Assembly (NCBI GenBank): GCA_020746875.1
Contig: JAGTJL010000009.1
Location: 2,356,001 to 2,420,000, forward strand
Direction: 5' to 3'
DNA from: Rhexocercosporidium sp. MPI-PUGE-AT-0058
Taxonomy: Eukaryota; Ascomycota; Leotiomycetes; Helotiales
DNA length: 64,000 nucleotides
In this document: positions 20,587 to 34,334 of the stretch, piece after piece
Position numbering within the stretch: position 1 is the first letter of the stretch
Layout of the letters: every line of letters begins with the position of its first letter
The notes under the pieces: generated by a model
The model's database searches: none
Told to the model about the DNA's origin: nothing
Seen by the model: the letters and a program-made list of their open reading frames with translations, nothing else
Translations under genes and position numbers: made by a program

Positions 20587-23500
20587 ATGGCTACCACTGC
20601 CACTGTTGCCAGCACGGAAGTAGAGAGTTCGAACAAACGACATACGCTGGACGGTTGCTGGCCTGCTCCAACTGGAGAGGCTCAGGAAGATGTTTGCTTT
20701 GGCATGGTCAGTAAATATCAAGCTCTGGTTTCATTCTGTGTCCCCCTTGATATTTCTGTGCTGATGAAAGGAATTGGTAGCTAGTCGACATTCCGGTGAA
20801 GACTCCACATCTGCTAGACCCACCTACAAGCACACTACCTGTTGCTTTAGACACCTCGAACACATTACGGCAGCATGATGGAAACGCATTTGGCACAGTA
20901 CCGGAGCATTCTGCTCGAATCCTACAAGCTTTGGTAGCAGCGGGTTGTGCAACACAATTGTTCTGCCACAATGTGCATTCGGCTGTCCAAGAAGGGAGTG
21001 GGAGGCCTGTAGGAGGTGGATCAAGTGTCACTCTCTGTGTTATAACATATGGTCCAGCGACTTTGTCCGAGGATGTTGGAGATTGGCTTGCAGAACATCA
21101 GTTGTATTTGCAGGATCCTGTTCACTGCGACAGAAATGTCCGATATGAAAACCCACATCTACTCTGTGGGGACGATGAGGAACCCGTCTTGACATTTTCT
21201 TTGGAAACTCATGCCCCTATTATTCATGCCGAGACGGTTGTTGCGGCCCCAAACCTCTTCGAGCTCCTGAACCAGGAGCACAACCTGAAGGAAACAGAAC
21301 AGCCAAGGGCAGTGTCCACGCAACTCCACAGGTCAGTCAGTATCCAACCCTCTTCTCGATGAATTTGCTGAGAAGGAAGAGTCATCAGAAGCAGGCTTTG
21401 ACTTTCATGTTAAAACGTGAGCAAGGACTGGCATTTGATGAACTGGGAGCCGATATTTGGTCTAGAGAAACCGATCCAAGAGGAAAGCCTGTGTACGTGC
21501 GAGGTGGCAGTCCATTCTCCTGGCAATTAGCTGATGACATTGAAGCTACACCAACACAATCACAGGAGACAGCCGGCAATCCGAACCTCCAAATTTTCGG
21601 TCTGGGCTGTTAGCAGATCAGATGGGGTTAGGAAAGTCTCTCAGCATGATATCTCTCATAGCTGCTAATCAGTATCCGGGGATTGGGCATCTTCACGAAG
21701 CAGACAAAGCCGACATGACGCTTAGCAAGTCCACTCTACTCGTGGTTCCGCTACCTCGTAGGGTATTTCTGTAAATAAAAGTATCCAAAAGCTAACTAAA
21801 TTCAGTTCTACAAACCTGGCACACACAACTCTCAAGGTCAGTCCCACCAAATGGCCGTCTTCAGATCGTTTTTGGATTTGCTGCAGCGCGCCTACCAGCC
21901 TCTCGGTGTTGCCGGGGTCACTTCGATTCCTTTGAATTTCAGGTTGCCCAAGTTTGCAAGCTGATACTGATAGTTCCACAGACATCTGAACCCGAATTCG
22001 CTGTCTTGGTGCAAATTCCATGGTCCTAACAAGCCATCAATAGAGGAGCTCAGCAATTTTGACATTGTCATCACCACATACAAAATGGTGGCGCTGCAAT
22101 GGAAAACCCACAAGAAGCAAACGATGGGTATTAGGACACTATTCTCGCTTTATTGGCATCGCATCATTTTGGATGAAGGTATGTTCCCTCAATATTCATG
22201 ATCCACCAGCTGGCATGTCGGACAGCGTGTCCCGAATGTGACAATTTTTTGCTTCCAGATCTTGCAATGTTTTCCTCTTGGATTACTAGGTGTATTCAAA
22301 GTGGAGATTTAAAGTCAAGTGACATTCGGTGATATCGGATTCTGTGCCGCTACTTCATCCTCATCTTGCTTACAAAAGCGCCCTAGCACACATTATCCAG
22401 AACCGTTCAGCTGCAATCACTAAAGCAGCGTGCGCGATAGATGCTCAACATAGATGGGCCGTGACAGGAACGCCCATTCAAAACAGATTGACCGACCTCG
22501 CAAGCCTCTTCCAATTTCTCCAGGTCTACCCTTATTCAAACCCTTTAGTCTTCGACCGCGAAATTCTACGATCTTGGCAAAATAATGACAAGGAAGGATG
22601 CCTTAGGGTAAAGACACTCGTTAACTTCGTCACTTTATACCGTACTACGGCGGTGATATGTCTCCCTCTGCGCAATGACTTAGTACACTATCTCGACTTC
22701 AATCTAGCGGAGAGCCAACTGTACAAAAACACCAAGATCAGAACAGAGCAGGTGGTGAGGGATGCTATTGGCAATCCAAAAAAAGGGGTTTACATGAATG
22801 CTCTCCAATGGTTGACTAAATTGCGGTTGATATGCAACCACGGAACGATGCAACAGCAAAGAGTTGCGGAAACTGCTTTCACCAAAGGATCCTGGACCGC
22901 CATCAAAGCGCAGACTGCTTTCGAGAGTATGCTTGATATCGGAAACGCACTCTGTGCTATGTGTGGGTTAAATCTCGCAACACTGGAGGATGCCAGCGCA
23001 AACGATACCGAACTCCCGTTGCCCAAGCTGTCAGAATGCCTCCACTTGGTCTGCGGTTCTTGTATCACAGAAGAGACAAATACGGCAGTATCAACACCAA
23101 CAGCGACGCCAATAGCAACGCCAAAGGTAGCGCTGACAGCAGCAGAGATGAAGAAGTGCTCTGTATGCCCGGAGTATGTACGGTGCCGTGGGTACCGGGT
23201 ATCGTTCGTCCATGCCTCATCGCAATCACCAAACCCGTCTCCCTCCAAACAGCTACCACAAATGAGTGCTGCAAACACTCCAACTAAAGTACTCGCGCTT
23301 CTCGCAAGTTTAAAAACATTTCGAGTAGGTGAGAAGAGGTGAGTTTCGTTTCTCCACGGTTCCTGTTGTGCGGCCGTAGTTCGCTTCCAGCAAAAATCTT
23401 TGAGCGATCTGCTTGATGGTGCTTCATAGTAGACAGTACCTGTACAACCAGCTAATTTCTTCTTCAAGCGTTGTGTTTTCATATTGGACCTACACCCTTG

Positions 23501-23984
23501 ATTTGATTGAATCTGGACTTATATCAGATTCGATTCTTTACACTCGAGTGGATGGCCAACTCGCACCCACCAAACGCAACGAAGCCATCCGAAAATTCCA
23601 AGAAGACCCCACGATCCAGGTGATTCTTGTCTCAATCACATGCGGGGGCGCAGGGTAAGTATTTCTGTTCAAGGTACATACATCTATTACTTACTGAAAT
23701 CTTCCACGTGCAGATTAGATCTTACGTCCGGCTCAATAGTTTATCTAATGGAACCGCAATGGAATCCCATGATGGAAGAACAAGCGCTGTGTCGGGTGCA
23801 TCGAATGGGACAGACGAAGGATGTAACGACAATCCGATATAGGATAAGAGATTCTTTTGAAGAGAAGGTTGTGATAATTCAAGAGAGGAAGAAGGATCTT
23901 GCTGCGCTGACGTTCTCGAATGAGAGGATCTCAGAGGAAGATGTAGGTGCTGCGCGATTGCAGTACTTACAGGCGGCTTTATAA
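20587..23984 (+). CDS. SNF2-family DNA helicase/translocase with RING finger (Rad5/HLTF-like)
   Basis: Nine exons: 20587-20706, 20781-21331, 21376-21492, 21546-21757, 21806-21836, 21982-22178, 22387-23338, 23469-23654 and 23714-23984, giving 878 aa. The many short open frames look like a wreck, but each break is a GT..AG intron and all phases close. The N-terminal domain (QDVCF-like EDVCFGM..LVDIPV; LYLQDPVHCDRNV) leads to RKSHQKQALTFMLKREQG. SNF2 motifs: I ADQMGLGKS, Ia STLLVVP, II IILDEAH, III WAVTGTPIQNRL, V/VI YLMEPQWNP and CRVHRMGQTKDV. A RING-like insert (ALCAMCGL ... CLHLVCGSCI ... KKCSVCPEYV) sits between the two lobes, as in Rad5/HLTF. The likely role is ATP-driven DNA translocation with E3 activity in repair or replication-fork processing. 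It could equally be one of the expanded fungal accessory SNF2 proteins. Exon 5 is only 31 nt. Confidence 0.85.
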
Positions 23985-24451
23985 CAAATCAGAAACATTA
24001 AACGCGTGCCATTCTAAAATTTCAGCGTAAAACTTTTACCAAAGACTATTTCACGTAGAACATAAGGTAGCCTAATTTTCGATCGCTAAATGCATTGTAT
24101 TTATCTTCACTCCCATGGCAGTAGAATGATGAGGCAATAAATGTTAGGGTACCCTCGAAACGGCTCTGATAAATATCACTACACCGTACACGATAGCTAT
24201 ATGGTCCATTTCAAAAGTTATTATTCTGCAAAATTCTGTTGTTTATCAACATCATCGTGATCCATGTTCAACGAGGCGAGGCTGGCTTCTGGTTCTGGGC
24301 AGAGCAGACCCCTGTCAATCGGCTGCACTAAAAATGTCTAGCTCGATTCCCCGCCAAAAAAAGTTCCCAAATTTCAAAAAGTTCAAGAGGTCGCATCCAG
24401 CCCGAGGACTCTCTCACAAATACAATCCAACATCCACGTTGGACATACATC
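23985..24451. other. Intergenic region before rrp5, no gene seen
   Basis: AT-rich 3' flank of the helicase gene and promoter of rrp5. No gene or RNA was recognised. Confidence 0.55.
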
Positions 24452-27400
24452 ATGGCGCCGATTGATAAGAAGAGGAAGAGCGGCCCGACCAACGAGTCCT
24501 TTGCGCGATCACGAAATCCTACAGACGGAGACAGCCGACCTTCGAAAAGACCCAGAGCAGACGAGCAGGAAGGCGAAAAGACAACAAAAGCGAAGATTCC
24601 ACATGCTCCGAAGATATCACAGGTGCGGGATGAGGATGTTGCGTTCCCTCGAGGTGGCGCGAGTCTTTTGACTCCATTGGAGCACAAGCAGATCCAAATC
24701 GAAGCTACTCGAGACGTTTTATTCGAGCAGGGCGCAAAGTCGACAAATGTTGACGAAGGTGGGAAAAATGGTGAAACTACAGAGAAGACGAAGCATAAGT
24801 CGAAATCGAAAGGGAAGGGTGAACGAAAGAAGGGGAAGGATATTGGTGAAGTCGAGGAAGAGGAGGTTAGGATTGAGGGCTTGAGTTACCAGGTATATTT
24901 CCGCGATACTCTTTCCTACTTCTTTTTGTCTAACGTTCTGTAGCGCATAGTTGCAGGTTCTTTGGTACTCGGACAAGTTTCCCAGATCAATGATCTCGAT
25001 ATCGCCCTCTCATTGCCAAACAACCTCACTGGCTATGTACCGATCACTTCGATTTCCGACAAAATCACTCAAAGAATCGAAGCAATTGCTGCAGACGAAG
25101 GAAATGAGGAGGAGACGGAATTAGAGGATGTGGAGCTGAAGAATCTATTCACAATTGGCCAATACCTTCGAGCATATGTTGTGTCGACTAAGGACGAGGA
25201 TGCGGCAGCATCTGGCAAGGCAAAGAGGCACATCGAGTTGTCGCTCAAGCCACAACAAGCAAACAGCTCCATGGCACCGCAGAATGTAGTGGCTAATAAC
25301 ACACTTATGGCCTCGGTGGCCAGTGTAGAGGATCATGGTCTTATCATGGATCTTGGCCTTGCCGACCCGGCCATAAAAGGATTCATGTCATCGAAGGACG
25401 TTGGGTTTGGGGTGAACATTTCAACTATCCAGGAAGGCGCGGTTTTCTTGTGCACAATTACTGGTCTCAACTCCAATGGAAAGACCGTCAAATTATGTGT
25501 GGACCCGGCCAAAATTGCTCATCCAAAGAAACCAAACTATCTTTCTGAAGCTCCGACCATCGACGCCTTTCTTCCTGGTACTGCTGTTGAAATACTGGTG
25601 GCAGATATCACCCCTAGAGGAATCGCTGGAAAGATTATGGGTATGCTCGATGTAACGGCCGACCTGATGCATTCAGGTGCTGGGGCAAGTGGAAAAGACT
25701 TGGAGAAGAAATACAAAATTGGCACCAGAATAAAGGGAAGAGTCATTTGCACTTTCCCCAACGCACAGCCTGCCAAATTGGGCGTTTCGTTACTGGATCA
25801 CGTTATGTTTCTCGCGTCTCAACAGGCTATACAGGATGAGGAGAAGAAAAATCCTCTGGACATCTTACCGCTTTCTGCTGTAGTGGAGGAAGTCACAGTC
25901 AAGAAAGTCGAACCTGGCATGGGTCTATTTGTTGGCCTAGGCGTCAAAGGTGTATCGGGTTTTGTGCACATTTCTCGAGTTAAGGATGGAAAGATCGAGA
26001 CTCTCTCGGAAACTACTGGGCACTACAAGACAGGATCGAAACATCGCGGACGAGTCATTGGGTATAATCCAATGGATGGCATTTACCTCGTCTCACTAGA
26101 AGATTCTATTCTTGCACAGCCCTTCCTTCGAATCGAGGATGTTCCTGTTGGTGCAGTGGTCAAAGGCAAAGTCGAGAAAATTGTGGTGAATGAGCGAGGA
26201 GTGGGAGGTATACTACTGAACCTAGCAGAAGGTATTACCGGACTGGTGTCAGAAGCACATATGTCAGATGTTCAATTGCTTCACCCCGAAAAGAAGTTCA
26301 AAGAGGGGTCTATGGTCACGGCGAGAGTGTTATCGACAGATCCTGGCAAACGACATATTCGCCTGACGCTCAAGAAAACACTGGTCAATTCTGACGCAGC
26401 GATATTTGTTTCCTACGACGACATCGAAGTTGGAATGCAGAGCCCTGGCACAATTATCAACATCCTACCAAATGGTGCTGTGGTCCAGTTCTATGGAGCT
26501 ATCCGTGGTTTCCTTCCTGTGGCCGAAATGAGCGAAGCTTACATCAAGGACCCTAGCCAGCATTTTCGTGTTGGGCAGGTGGTAAACGTTCATGTTTTGA
26601 AGGTTGACGCCGAAGAGGAAAAATTAACCGTGTCTTGCAAAGACCCGTCTTCGTTCGGACTTGCCCAGCAAGCTGTCATGAAGAAATTGAAGGTGGGCGA
26701 GACCGTATCTGCTGTGGTCACTGAGAAGTTGAACGATAGCATTTCTCTGGATTTGCAGGGCATTCGCGCTACTCTTCCTGTGGCACATCTCACTGATGGG
26801 TCCTCTCAAAAGAATGCAACTGCGCTGAAGAAGATTCGTGTTGGGCAAACGTTGACAGATCTTCTGGTTCTCGAAAAGCACGAGTCTAAACACTTGATTG
26901 TTCTGACAAACAAGCCAAGTCTGATCAAGGATGCTCAAGCCTCACTGCTCTTGAGGAGTTTTGAGGACGTGAAGGAGAATAAGGTTGTCCATGGCTTTGT
27001 CAGAAACATCACCCTTACAGGTGTCTTTGTTCAATTTGCAGGCGGCCTTACTGGCTTGCTACCAAAGGTCAAACTGAGCGAAGACGCGATTCGACTGCCA
27101 GATTTTGGGATGAAGAAGTCGCAGACACTCGAAGTTAGAATCAGCAGAGTGGATCATGGACAGCGTAATTTTCAACTATCCATGATTGATGCTGCGGCGC
27201 CGCAGGAGTCACACCAGAAATCCACTTCTTCAGTCGCTATCAACCAGTCGGCTGTAAATCCTGTTGATGCGACAATTACATGCCTCGACGACCTCACACT
27301 CGGCAGATTGACCAAGGCGAAAATTGCCTCGGTCAAGGACACGCAAATCAATGTCCAGATTGCCGATAATATTCAAGGTCGGATAGACGTCTCTCAAGTC

Positions 27401-29971
27401 TTCGATTCATGGGATGAGATTAAGGATCGCAAAAGACCTCTTTGTTCATTCTCGGCAAAGCAGATCCTCAATGTTCGAGTCCTCGGAATTCACGATGCTC
27501 GAAATCATCGCTTTTTGCCAATATCACACCGATCAGGCAAGACTTTAGTTTTCGAACTTTCCGCCAAGCCAAGCGATCAAAGCAGCAAGCAGCAGGAACC
27601 GCTCACGCTGGATCAAGTGAAGCTGGGTTCCTCGTGGATTGCATACGTGAATAACATTCAAGACAGCTACGTTTGGGTCAATCTTTCTCCAAACGTGCGG
27701 GGCCGGATCCTTGCTCTAGACATCTCAGACGATGTGTCAAAATTGCAAGATTTGGAGAGCAACTTCCCCGTTGGATCAGCTTTAAGAGTTCATGTCAAGA
27801 ATGTTGATGCTGGAAACAATCGACTCGATCTGTCTGCACGCTCGGCACAGTCATCGGAGCCACTCACACTCAAGAGTCTGAGCAAAGGAATGGTCGTTGC
27901 CGGAAAGGTCACAAAAACCAATGAGAGATATGTCATGGTTCAACTCAATAATAATCTCTCGGCCCCCGTCAATCTTACCGATCTTGCAGACGACTACTCA
28001 GAAGCAGACCCAACAAGGTACTCAAAGAATGAGATTGTTCGGGTCTGCGTGACTGATATCGATCTTCCCAACAAGAAAATCAGACTGTCAACACGACCTT
28101 CGAGGGTCCTGAATTCCTCGCTGGAAGTGAAAGATCCCGAGATATCTTCGGTCTCACAGCTAAAGCCCAACGATATCGTGCGTGGATTCGTGAGCAACGT
28201 TTCTGATAGAGGGCTGTTTGTCAACCTAGGAGGAAGTGTTACTGCTTGGGTTCGTGTGGCCGAGCTGTCAGACTCTTACATCAAGGAATGGCAGAACGAG
28301 TTTGAGGTTGATCAGCTCATCAAAGGCAAAGTCACGTTAGTTGACAAAGTGAAGAATCACGTCCAGATGAGCTTAAAAGCATCAGTTATCGACAACGACT
28401 ACGTCGCTCCGCTAAGCTTCAATGATCTCAAAACCGGCCAAATTATTACCGGAAAGGTCAGAAAGGTGGAAGACTACGGCGTGTTCATTGTGATTGATGG
28501 ATCGAACAATCTCAGTGGTCTCTGCCATCAGTCACAAATGGCTGACAGGAACCGTGTCGTCGACGTGAAGAAACTCTACGAGGAGGGTGACCTAGTCAGA
28601 GCCAAGATTCTGAACCTAGACAGAGATAAGAAGCGAATTAGCTTCGGCCTCAAAGCCTCGTACTTTGACGATGGCATCGAGTCCGAGGAGGGCAGTGACG
28701 ATGCAGACCTGAGTGGAATGCAGGGCGTTAAGATCACTGGAGATTCCAGTGACGAAGATGAAAACGAGGAAGAGAATGGTGGTATTGATCTCGACGATGT
28801 CGAAAGTATTGGCAGCAACGAGGACCAAGAGGACCAGGATGGCGAGGAATCAGATGAAGACATGCCGGATGTAGATAATGCCGGCGTACCTGCTCTGAGC
28901 ACAGGAGGATTCGACTGGTCAGCCAACGTCCTCGACGAGGTAGACAATCAATCCGCTTGGGAATCGGACAACGAAGGAACCCAGGAAAAGCCCAAGAAGA
29001 AGAAGCGCAGGAAGGCTGAGATCACAGTCGACCGCACCGGCGACCTCGATGCCAACGGCCCACAATCCGTCAGTGATTTTGAACGTCTTCTTCTCGGCCA
29101 ACCAGACTCCTCAGCTCTCTGGATCCAATACATGGCATTCCAAATGCAGCTTAGCGAGCTTAGTAAAGCAAGAGAAGTCGCCGAACGTGCTATCAAGACG
29201 ATCAACATCCGTGAGGAGACCGAGAAGATGAACGTCTGGATAGCGCTGCTTAATCTAGAAAATGCCTACGGTAGCGACGAGACTGTAGAAGAGGTGTTCA
29301 AGCGAGCATGTCAATACAACGATGCCCAAGAGATCCACGAGAGACTGACCAGCATCTACATCCAGTCTGGCAAACACAACGTAAGTCTCCCTTCCCATCT
29401 TCCCCATCCATATTTACAAAGAACGTCACTAACACCCCCACAGAAAGCAGACGACCTCTTCCAAGTTCTCATCAAGAAATTCTCCCAATCCCCGACGGTC
29501 TGGACAAACTACGCCCACTTCCTCCTCACGACCCTCTCCTCCCCCGACCGCGCCCGCGCCCTTCTCTCTCGCGCCAAGCAATCCCTCCCACCACACACCC
29601 ACATCGCGCTCACCCTGAAATTCGCCTCTCTAGAATTCCACTCCGAGTCAGGCTCACCCGAGCGTGGTCGCACCATGTTCGAAGCCCTCCTCACCACCTT
29701 CCCGAAGCGTCTCGATATCTGGAACCAGTTGCTTGATCTGGAGACTGCGCAGGGTGATAAGGATGTTGTGAGGGGTGTGTTTGAGCGCATGGTCAAGATG
29801 AATAAGGCGTTGAAGCCTAAACAGGCTGTGGCGTGGTTTAGGAGGTGGAGTGAGTGGGAGGAGGTGAATGGTGATAAGAAGAGTAGAGAGAAGGTGCTCG
29901 CGAAGACGCAGGAGTGGGTTAATGCTGCTGCGGCGAAGAAGGTGAAGGCGAAGGGTGGTGATGATGAGTGA
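24452..29971 (+). CDS. rrp5: rRNA biogenesis protein Rrp5
   Basis: Exons are 24452-24892, 24944-29380 and 29444-29971, giving 1801 aa, close to the family length. A basic, charged N-terminus (about 150 aa with KKRKSG and Lys-rich runs) is followed by about twelve S1 RNA-binding repeats; typical units include GMGLFVGLGVKGVSGFVHIS, DRGLFVNLGGSVTAWV and DYGVFIVIDGSNNLSGLCH. An acidic linker near residues 1260-1350 leads to a C-terminal HAT/TPR-like helical domain (SDFERLLLGQPDSSALWIQYMAF; AVAWFRRWSEWE). Rrp5 is needed for early pre-rRNA cleavages for both 18S and 5.8S rRNA in the nucleolus. The second intron (63 nt) is a multiple of three without a stop, so its retention would insert 21 residues (see findings). 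Confidence 0.97.
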
Positions 29972-31256
29972 ACGAGCTGACGATTCTGTTGGCTCGAGGG
30001 GAAATGATAAGCTGGTGGGAGATCGCATTCTACTTAGCATGGAGTACGGGAATATAAAAGTATCAACGCGCCTGCCTGCCCATGTCATGGGTTTTTCCTT
30101 TTGGCACAGCGCACTGTAGGTTAGATAAATGATGATGATTCCACTTCGATGGAACAAGTACCTGACACGTTCTGTTGTTTCCCTTATCTGGATGATACAT
30201 GCTTTAGCTCAGATCCGCACTGCGTGAATCCTCCTACTTACAAGTCGAACTCTAATATCTATATTAGCACGCTAAACAGAAGACCTCGGGGGCCTCGCTT
30301 AGGGAAAAGGGGGTAGGTAAACCCTCCTACCTAGAGCGGAATGCAAATTGCCATAAGCCCACCCGAACGTCTCGACTAAATTCTTTGCTAAACTTGCAAA
30401 CTGCTTCCGAACTGTGGCCCGAGAACAGCTGCATTTCACGCACCTCAGCAGGAGTGGGAATCACAGAACACGTGACAGTCCCTTCATTCTCGGTTAAAAT
30501 ATCGACGTCATCCCAATTGTTCAACCTCACTCCATACTCTCTTCTTCCTATCACAAACCCAGTAACACCAAAAGAACCCTTGGTGTGGTCTATGTATCAT
30601 ATTAGCATCGTTTGAGACTAACGAGCTCTTCAGCCGATGTGCACCGACCTTTGAGTTCACATACCACATGGCATTCCCGACCTCTACATGCAAGGACTAT
30701 ACCAACCCCGCTTTCACCTGTAAAACCCACGACGTAATACCAAACCGGAGCTCAGCTCCTCCCTGTACCTATCCACCGTCCACTTGGAATGGATCCATCA
30801 AACGTGGCCTGCCTATCAGATGCATCTAGCCAGACCTTATGCACTGGTTTTGTGCACCGTCTGCTGTTGTGCTCCGTCCCTCGTCATCATAGCCTCCAAT
30901 CATCCGCAGAAATTGGACCTCGAGGAGTAATAAGTCCTGATTCATTGGCTACTTTGGCGGTTGTATAATTTTGACTGTATCTGCATGTTTCTAGATCAGT
31001 CCACCGGAGTCAGGGATATGCAGGTCCACGAACATGTGGCTCTTGTGGAAATACGTCAATGGGAATTCACGAGTGTGAACGCGGTCAACGTCATCTGTTT
31101 TGCTTCATCAGTCAGACAAAGGTAATCAAGATCGCCATTTAGATATCAAGGTAGGTATCCGTGCTATCTCACATATCTTCTGAGCTTCCCCTCCTTCCCA
31201 TTATTGCTTCTCGTCAAATAATAACAATCTCAACGAAATCTCTAATCAACTTCAAT
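29972..31256. other. Intergenic region between rrp5 and the catalase gene, no gene seen
   Basis: 1.3 kb with only short open frames of no recognisable content. A small inverted motif (GGTAGG..CCTACC) lies near 30315-30335. The 3' part is probably the catalase promoter; the 100 bp before the start are pyrimidine- and A-rich. Confidence 0.5.
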
Positions 31257-33600
31257 ATGCAATCCGTACTTGGAGGCGCGGTCGAGAAGGCCGGAGAAGC
31301 AGTTTCTGGAGCCATCGGCAGTAACAAGAAACTCACAGAGATGAGGAAGGACACCATTGACCCCACCAAGAGCGACCTCCTCACCACTGATTTTGGAGTT
31401 AAGCAGAATAGCCATGACAACTGGCTCCACGCTTCAACTGGTGACCGTCAAGGCCCTGCTTTACTGGAGGATAACCATGGCAGAGAAAAGGTAATCCACA
31501 TCCCCACAATAAGTCAGAAGACAGCCAGAGCTAACAAATAACAGATCATGAAATTCGATCATGAACGTATCCCCGAGCGAGTCGTACATGCCAGAGGCGC
31601 AGGAGCATTCGGAAACTTCAAGCTCTACGAGAGTGCAGATGATGTCACATCCGCTGGTATCCTCACGGACAAATCACGCAACACACCCGTCTTTGTACGT
31701 TTTTCAACCGTCTTGGGTTCGAGAGGAAGCGCAGACTCTGTTCGTGACGTGCGTGGTTTTGCGGTGAAGTTCTATACCGAGGAGGGGAATTGGGATATTG
31801 TCGGGAATGATATCCCGGTTTTCTTCATTCAAGATGCTATGAAGTTCCCAGATGTCATTCATGCTGGCAGTAGGTATCCTTGCTATTCTTGTGACATTCA
31901 ATACTACATTTCAGCTGGCTAATTCGGATACAGAACCTGAGCCAGACAATGAAGTTCCGCAAGCCCAATCCGCACACAACAACTTCTGGGACTTCCAGTT
32001 CTTGCACACCGAGGCCACGCACATGTTCATGTGGGCTATGAGCGATCGTGGAATCCCCAGAAGTTACCGCATGATGCAAGGTTTCGGCGTCAATACTTAC
32101 ACCTTGGTCAACGCAGAGGGTGTCCGCTCATTTGTCAAATTCCACTTTACACCAACCCTTGGTGTCCATTCTCTGGTCTGGGATGAGGCCCTCAAAATCG
32201 CAGGCCAAGACCCCGATTTCCACCGGAAGGATCTCTACACCGCCATCGACAATGGTGTTTTCCCAACCTGGCGATTCGGTATCCAAGTTTGCCCTGAGAG
32301 TCGTCAAGATGAATTTGATTTCGACATTCTCGATGCCACGAAAGTATGGCCAGAAGAGCTCCTTCCCATTAGATATATCGGCGAGCTACAACTCAACAAG
32401 AACGTCGACGAGTATTTTACCCAGACCGAACAAGTCGCCTTCTGCACTGCGCACATGGTACCGGGTATTGGGTTCTCAGACGATCCCTTACTCCAAGGAA
32501 GAAACTTCTCGTACTTTGATACACAACTCTCGCGTCTGGGCGTGAACTGGCAAGAACTTCCCATCAACCGCCCTGTCTGCCCGGTTATGAACAACCACCG
32601 AGATGGCCAACACCGCCAGACCATCACCAAAGGCAAGATGAACTACTGGCCTAACAGACACTCTGTCATCCCCCCGGCCTCGGCAGCAGAAGGCGCTTAC
32701 ATCGACTATCCTGAGAAGATCGTAGCCATGAAACAGCGTCTCCTCTCCGTGAAATTCAGCGAACACTACTCGCAAGCCCAAACCTTCTGGAACTCCATCA
32801 CGCCAATCGAGAAAGCTCACTTAATTGCCGCCTTGAGTTTCGAGCTCGACCACTGCGACGACCCCATCGTCTACGAACGCATGATCACCCGCCTAACCGA
32901 CATCTCCCTCGACCTAGCACAAGCAGTAGCTGTCAAAGCCGGCGCTCCAACGCCCACCAAAGCAGGTCGTCCAAACCATGGCAAAACCATGAAAGGCCTC
33001 AGCCAGTTCGACTTCACGCCCGAAGCCCAAGGTCTGACCCCCACAATCGCCACACGCAACATCGCCATCCTCGTCGCCGACGGCTTCAACTACCTCGAGT
33101 ATGAGACGGTAAAGGGTGCCCTCAGCGCCGCCGGCGCAATGGTCTTCACCATCGGCCCGAAACGCCAACCCGTCAAGAGCGCATCAGGGAAGTCAGTCAC
33201 CCCAGAACATCATTTCGAGGGCATGCGGTCTACCCTTTTCGACGCATTATATATCCCAGGCGGCGAGCATGTCCCTACGCTCTCTAAACAAGGCCGTGTC
33301 GTGCATTGGATCCGTGAGGCGTTCGGGCACTGCAAGGCCATTGGCGCGACGGGCGAAGCTGTCGGGCTCGTCAGGACGGCGGTCGGTATCGAGGGGATGG
33401 TGTTCGCGACGGGGAACGAGGATGCCGCTGTGGTGGATTGTTATGGTGTTGTTACTGCTGGCGGAGTCGCTGGGAGTGAGGGAGTGGTGAAGATGGTTAA
33501 GGGCGCGAAGGGTTTCTTGGATGCGTTTGCGTGGAACGTCAGCCAGCATAGGAATTTCCAGAGGGAGTTGGAGGGCTTGACGGAGATGGTTGCTTATTAA
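31257..33600 (+). CDS. Large-subunit (clade 2) catalase with C-terminal DJ-1/PfpI-like domain
   Basis: Exons are 31257-31490, 31545-31869 and 31934-33600, giving 741 aa. Catalytic His93 lies in [12 protein letters not shown] and Asn166 in [25 protein letters not shown] and the proximal heme Tyr region [14 protein letters not shown] are intact. After the catalase core a C-terminal flavodoxin-like domain begins, [23 protein letters not shown], typical of clade 2 catalases, so the length is as expected. There is no signal peptide, suggesting a cytosolic or spore-type enzyme such as Aspergillus CatA rather than a secreted CatB. It dismutates hydrogen peroxide to water and oxygen. The second splice (GGC A|AA CCT) rebuilds [16 protein letters not shown]. 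Its neighbour, in convergent orientation, is a peroxidase. Confidence 0.97.
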
Positions 33601-34334
33601 ACCTAGCTGAGGCTTTGAATTGGTAATGCTTGAAGGGAAAATCTCTGGAAATAGCTTTCTGAAGTGGAAGTTACTATTGCTAAAAGAGAGATACAAAAGT
33701 GAAGAAACTAATCTGTAAGCGAATGACAAGTCCGTTGATAAACACAATGCTCGATCGATATTCACCCAACTTCCATCTCATGGTCTAGAGTAAGTATGAC
33801 CAAAGCACAGAACAGATTATTGGTAGAAACATAACCTCAAAGACTTTTTTTATTTTTATGAACATGGAATGTGATCCATTCCTCCGTAAAAATGAGTGAG
33901 CTGAATCTCGAACCTCTCGAGTTGATCTCGCTTCCCCTTTTGGAGCGAGGCGAGCTGCCTTTCTTTGTACGTACATGCGAAGAGTTATCTAGGAGACTGT
34001 AAAGGATACCGAAGGGGGTATACTCCGGATCCTTTGACTCCCCCTCCCGGCTTTTGTTCTTTTACAGCAATTTCACATTCAGACTTTAGGATATACATCT
34101 CTCTTGATACTCATGCACACGTAAGTGGTCCGAATCATATCTTGAATTGAAGTATTTATTCATTCTATTATCCCTAGTCCATCTGTGATTAATATCGTAA
34201 CTGTGTATCGCTAAAGGCTTATATAGATATCCGAGTCCCCTCTCTCATTTTATATCCATCTCCATTTCTATCCGTCCTATCCCATCCCTTCAATCCTACC
34301 CAAGTCCCAGTCAAACCCCAGCCCCACCGACCAT
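33601..34334. other. Convergent intergenic region, catalase / WSC peroxidase
   Basis: 3' flanks of two converging genes, AT-rich with CT-rich patches around 34230-34330. No gene was found. Confidence 0.6.

Noticed and set aside
21359..21613. Apparent frameshifts in the SNF2 gene suggesting a pseudogene
   Set aside because: Each shift coincides with a GT..AG intron and all exons close in phase with intact motifs.
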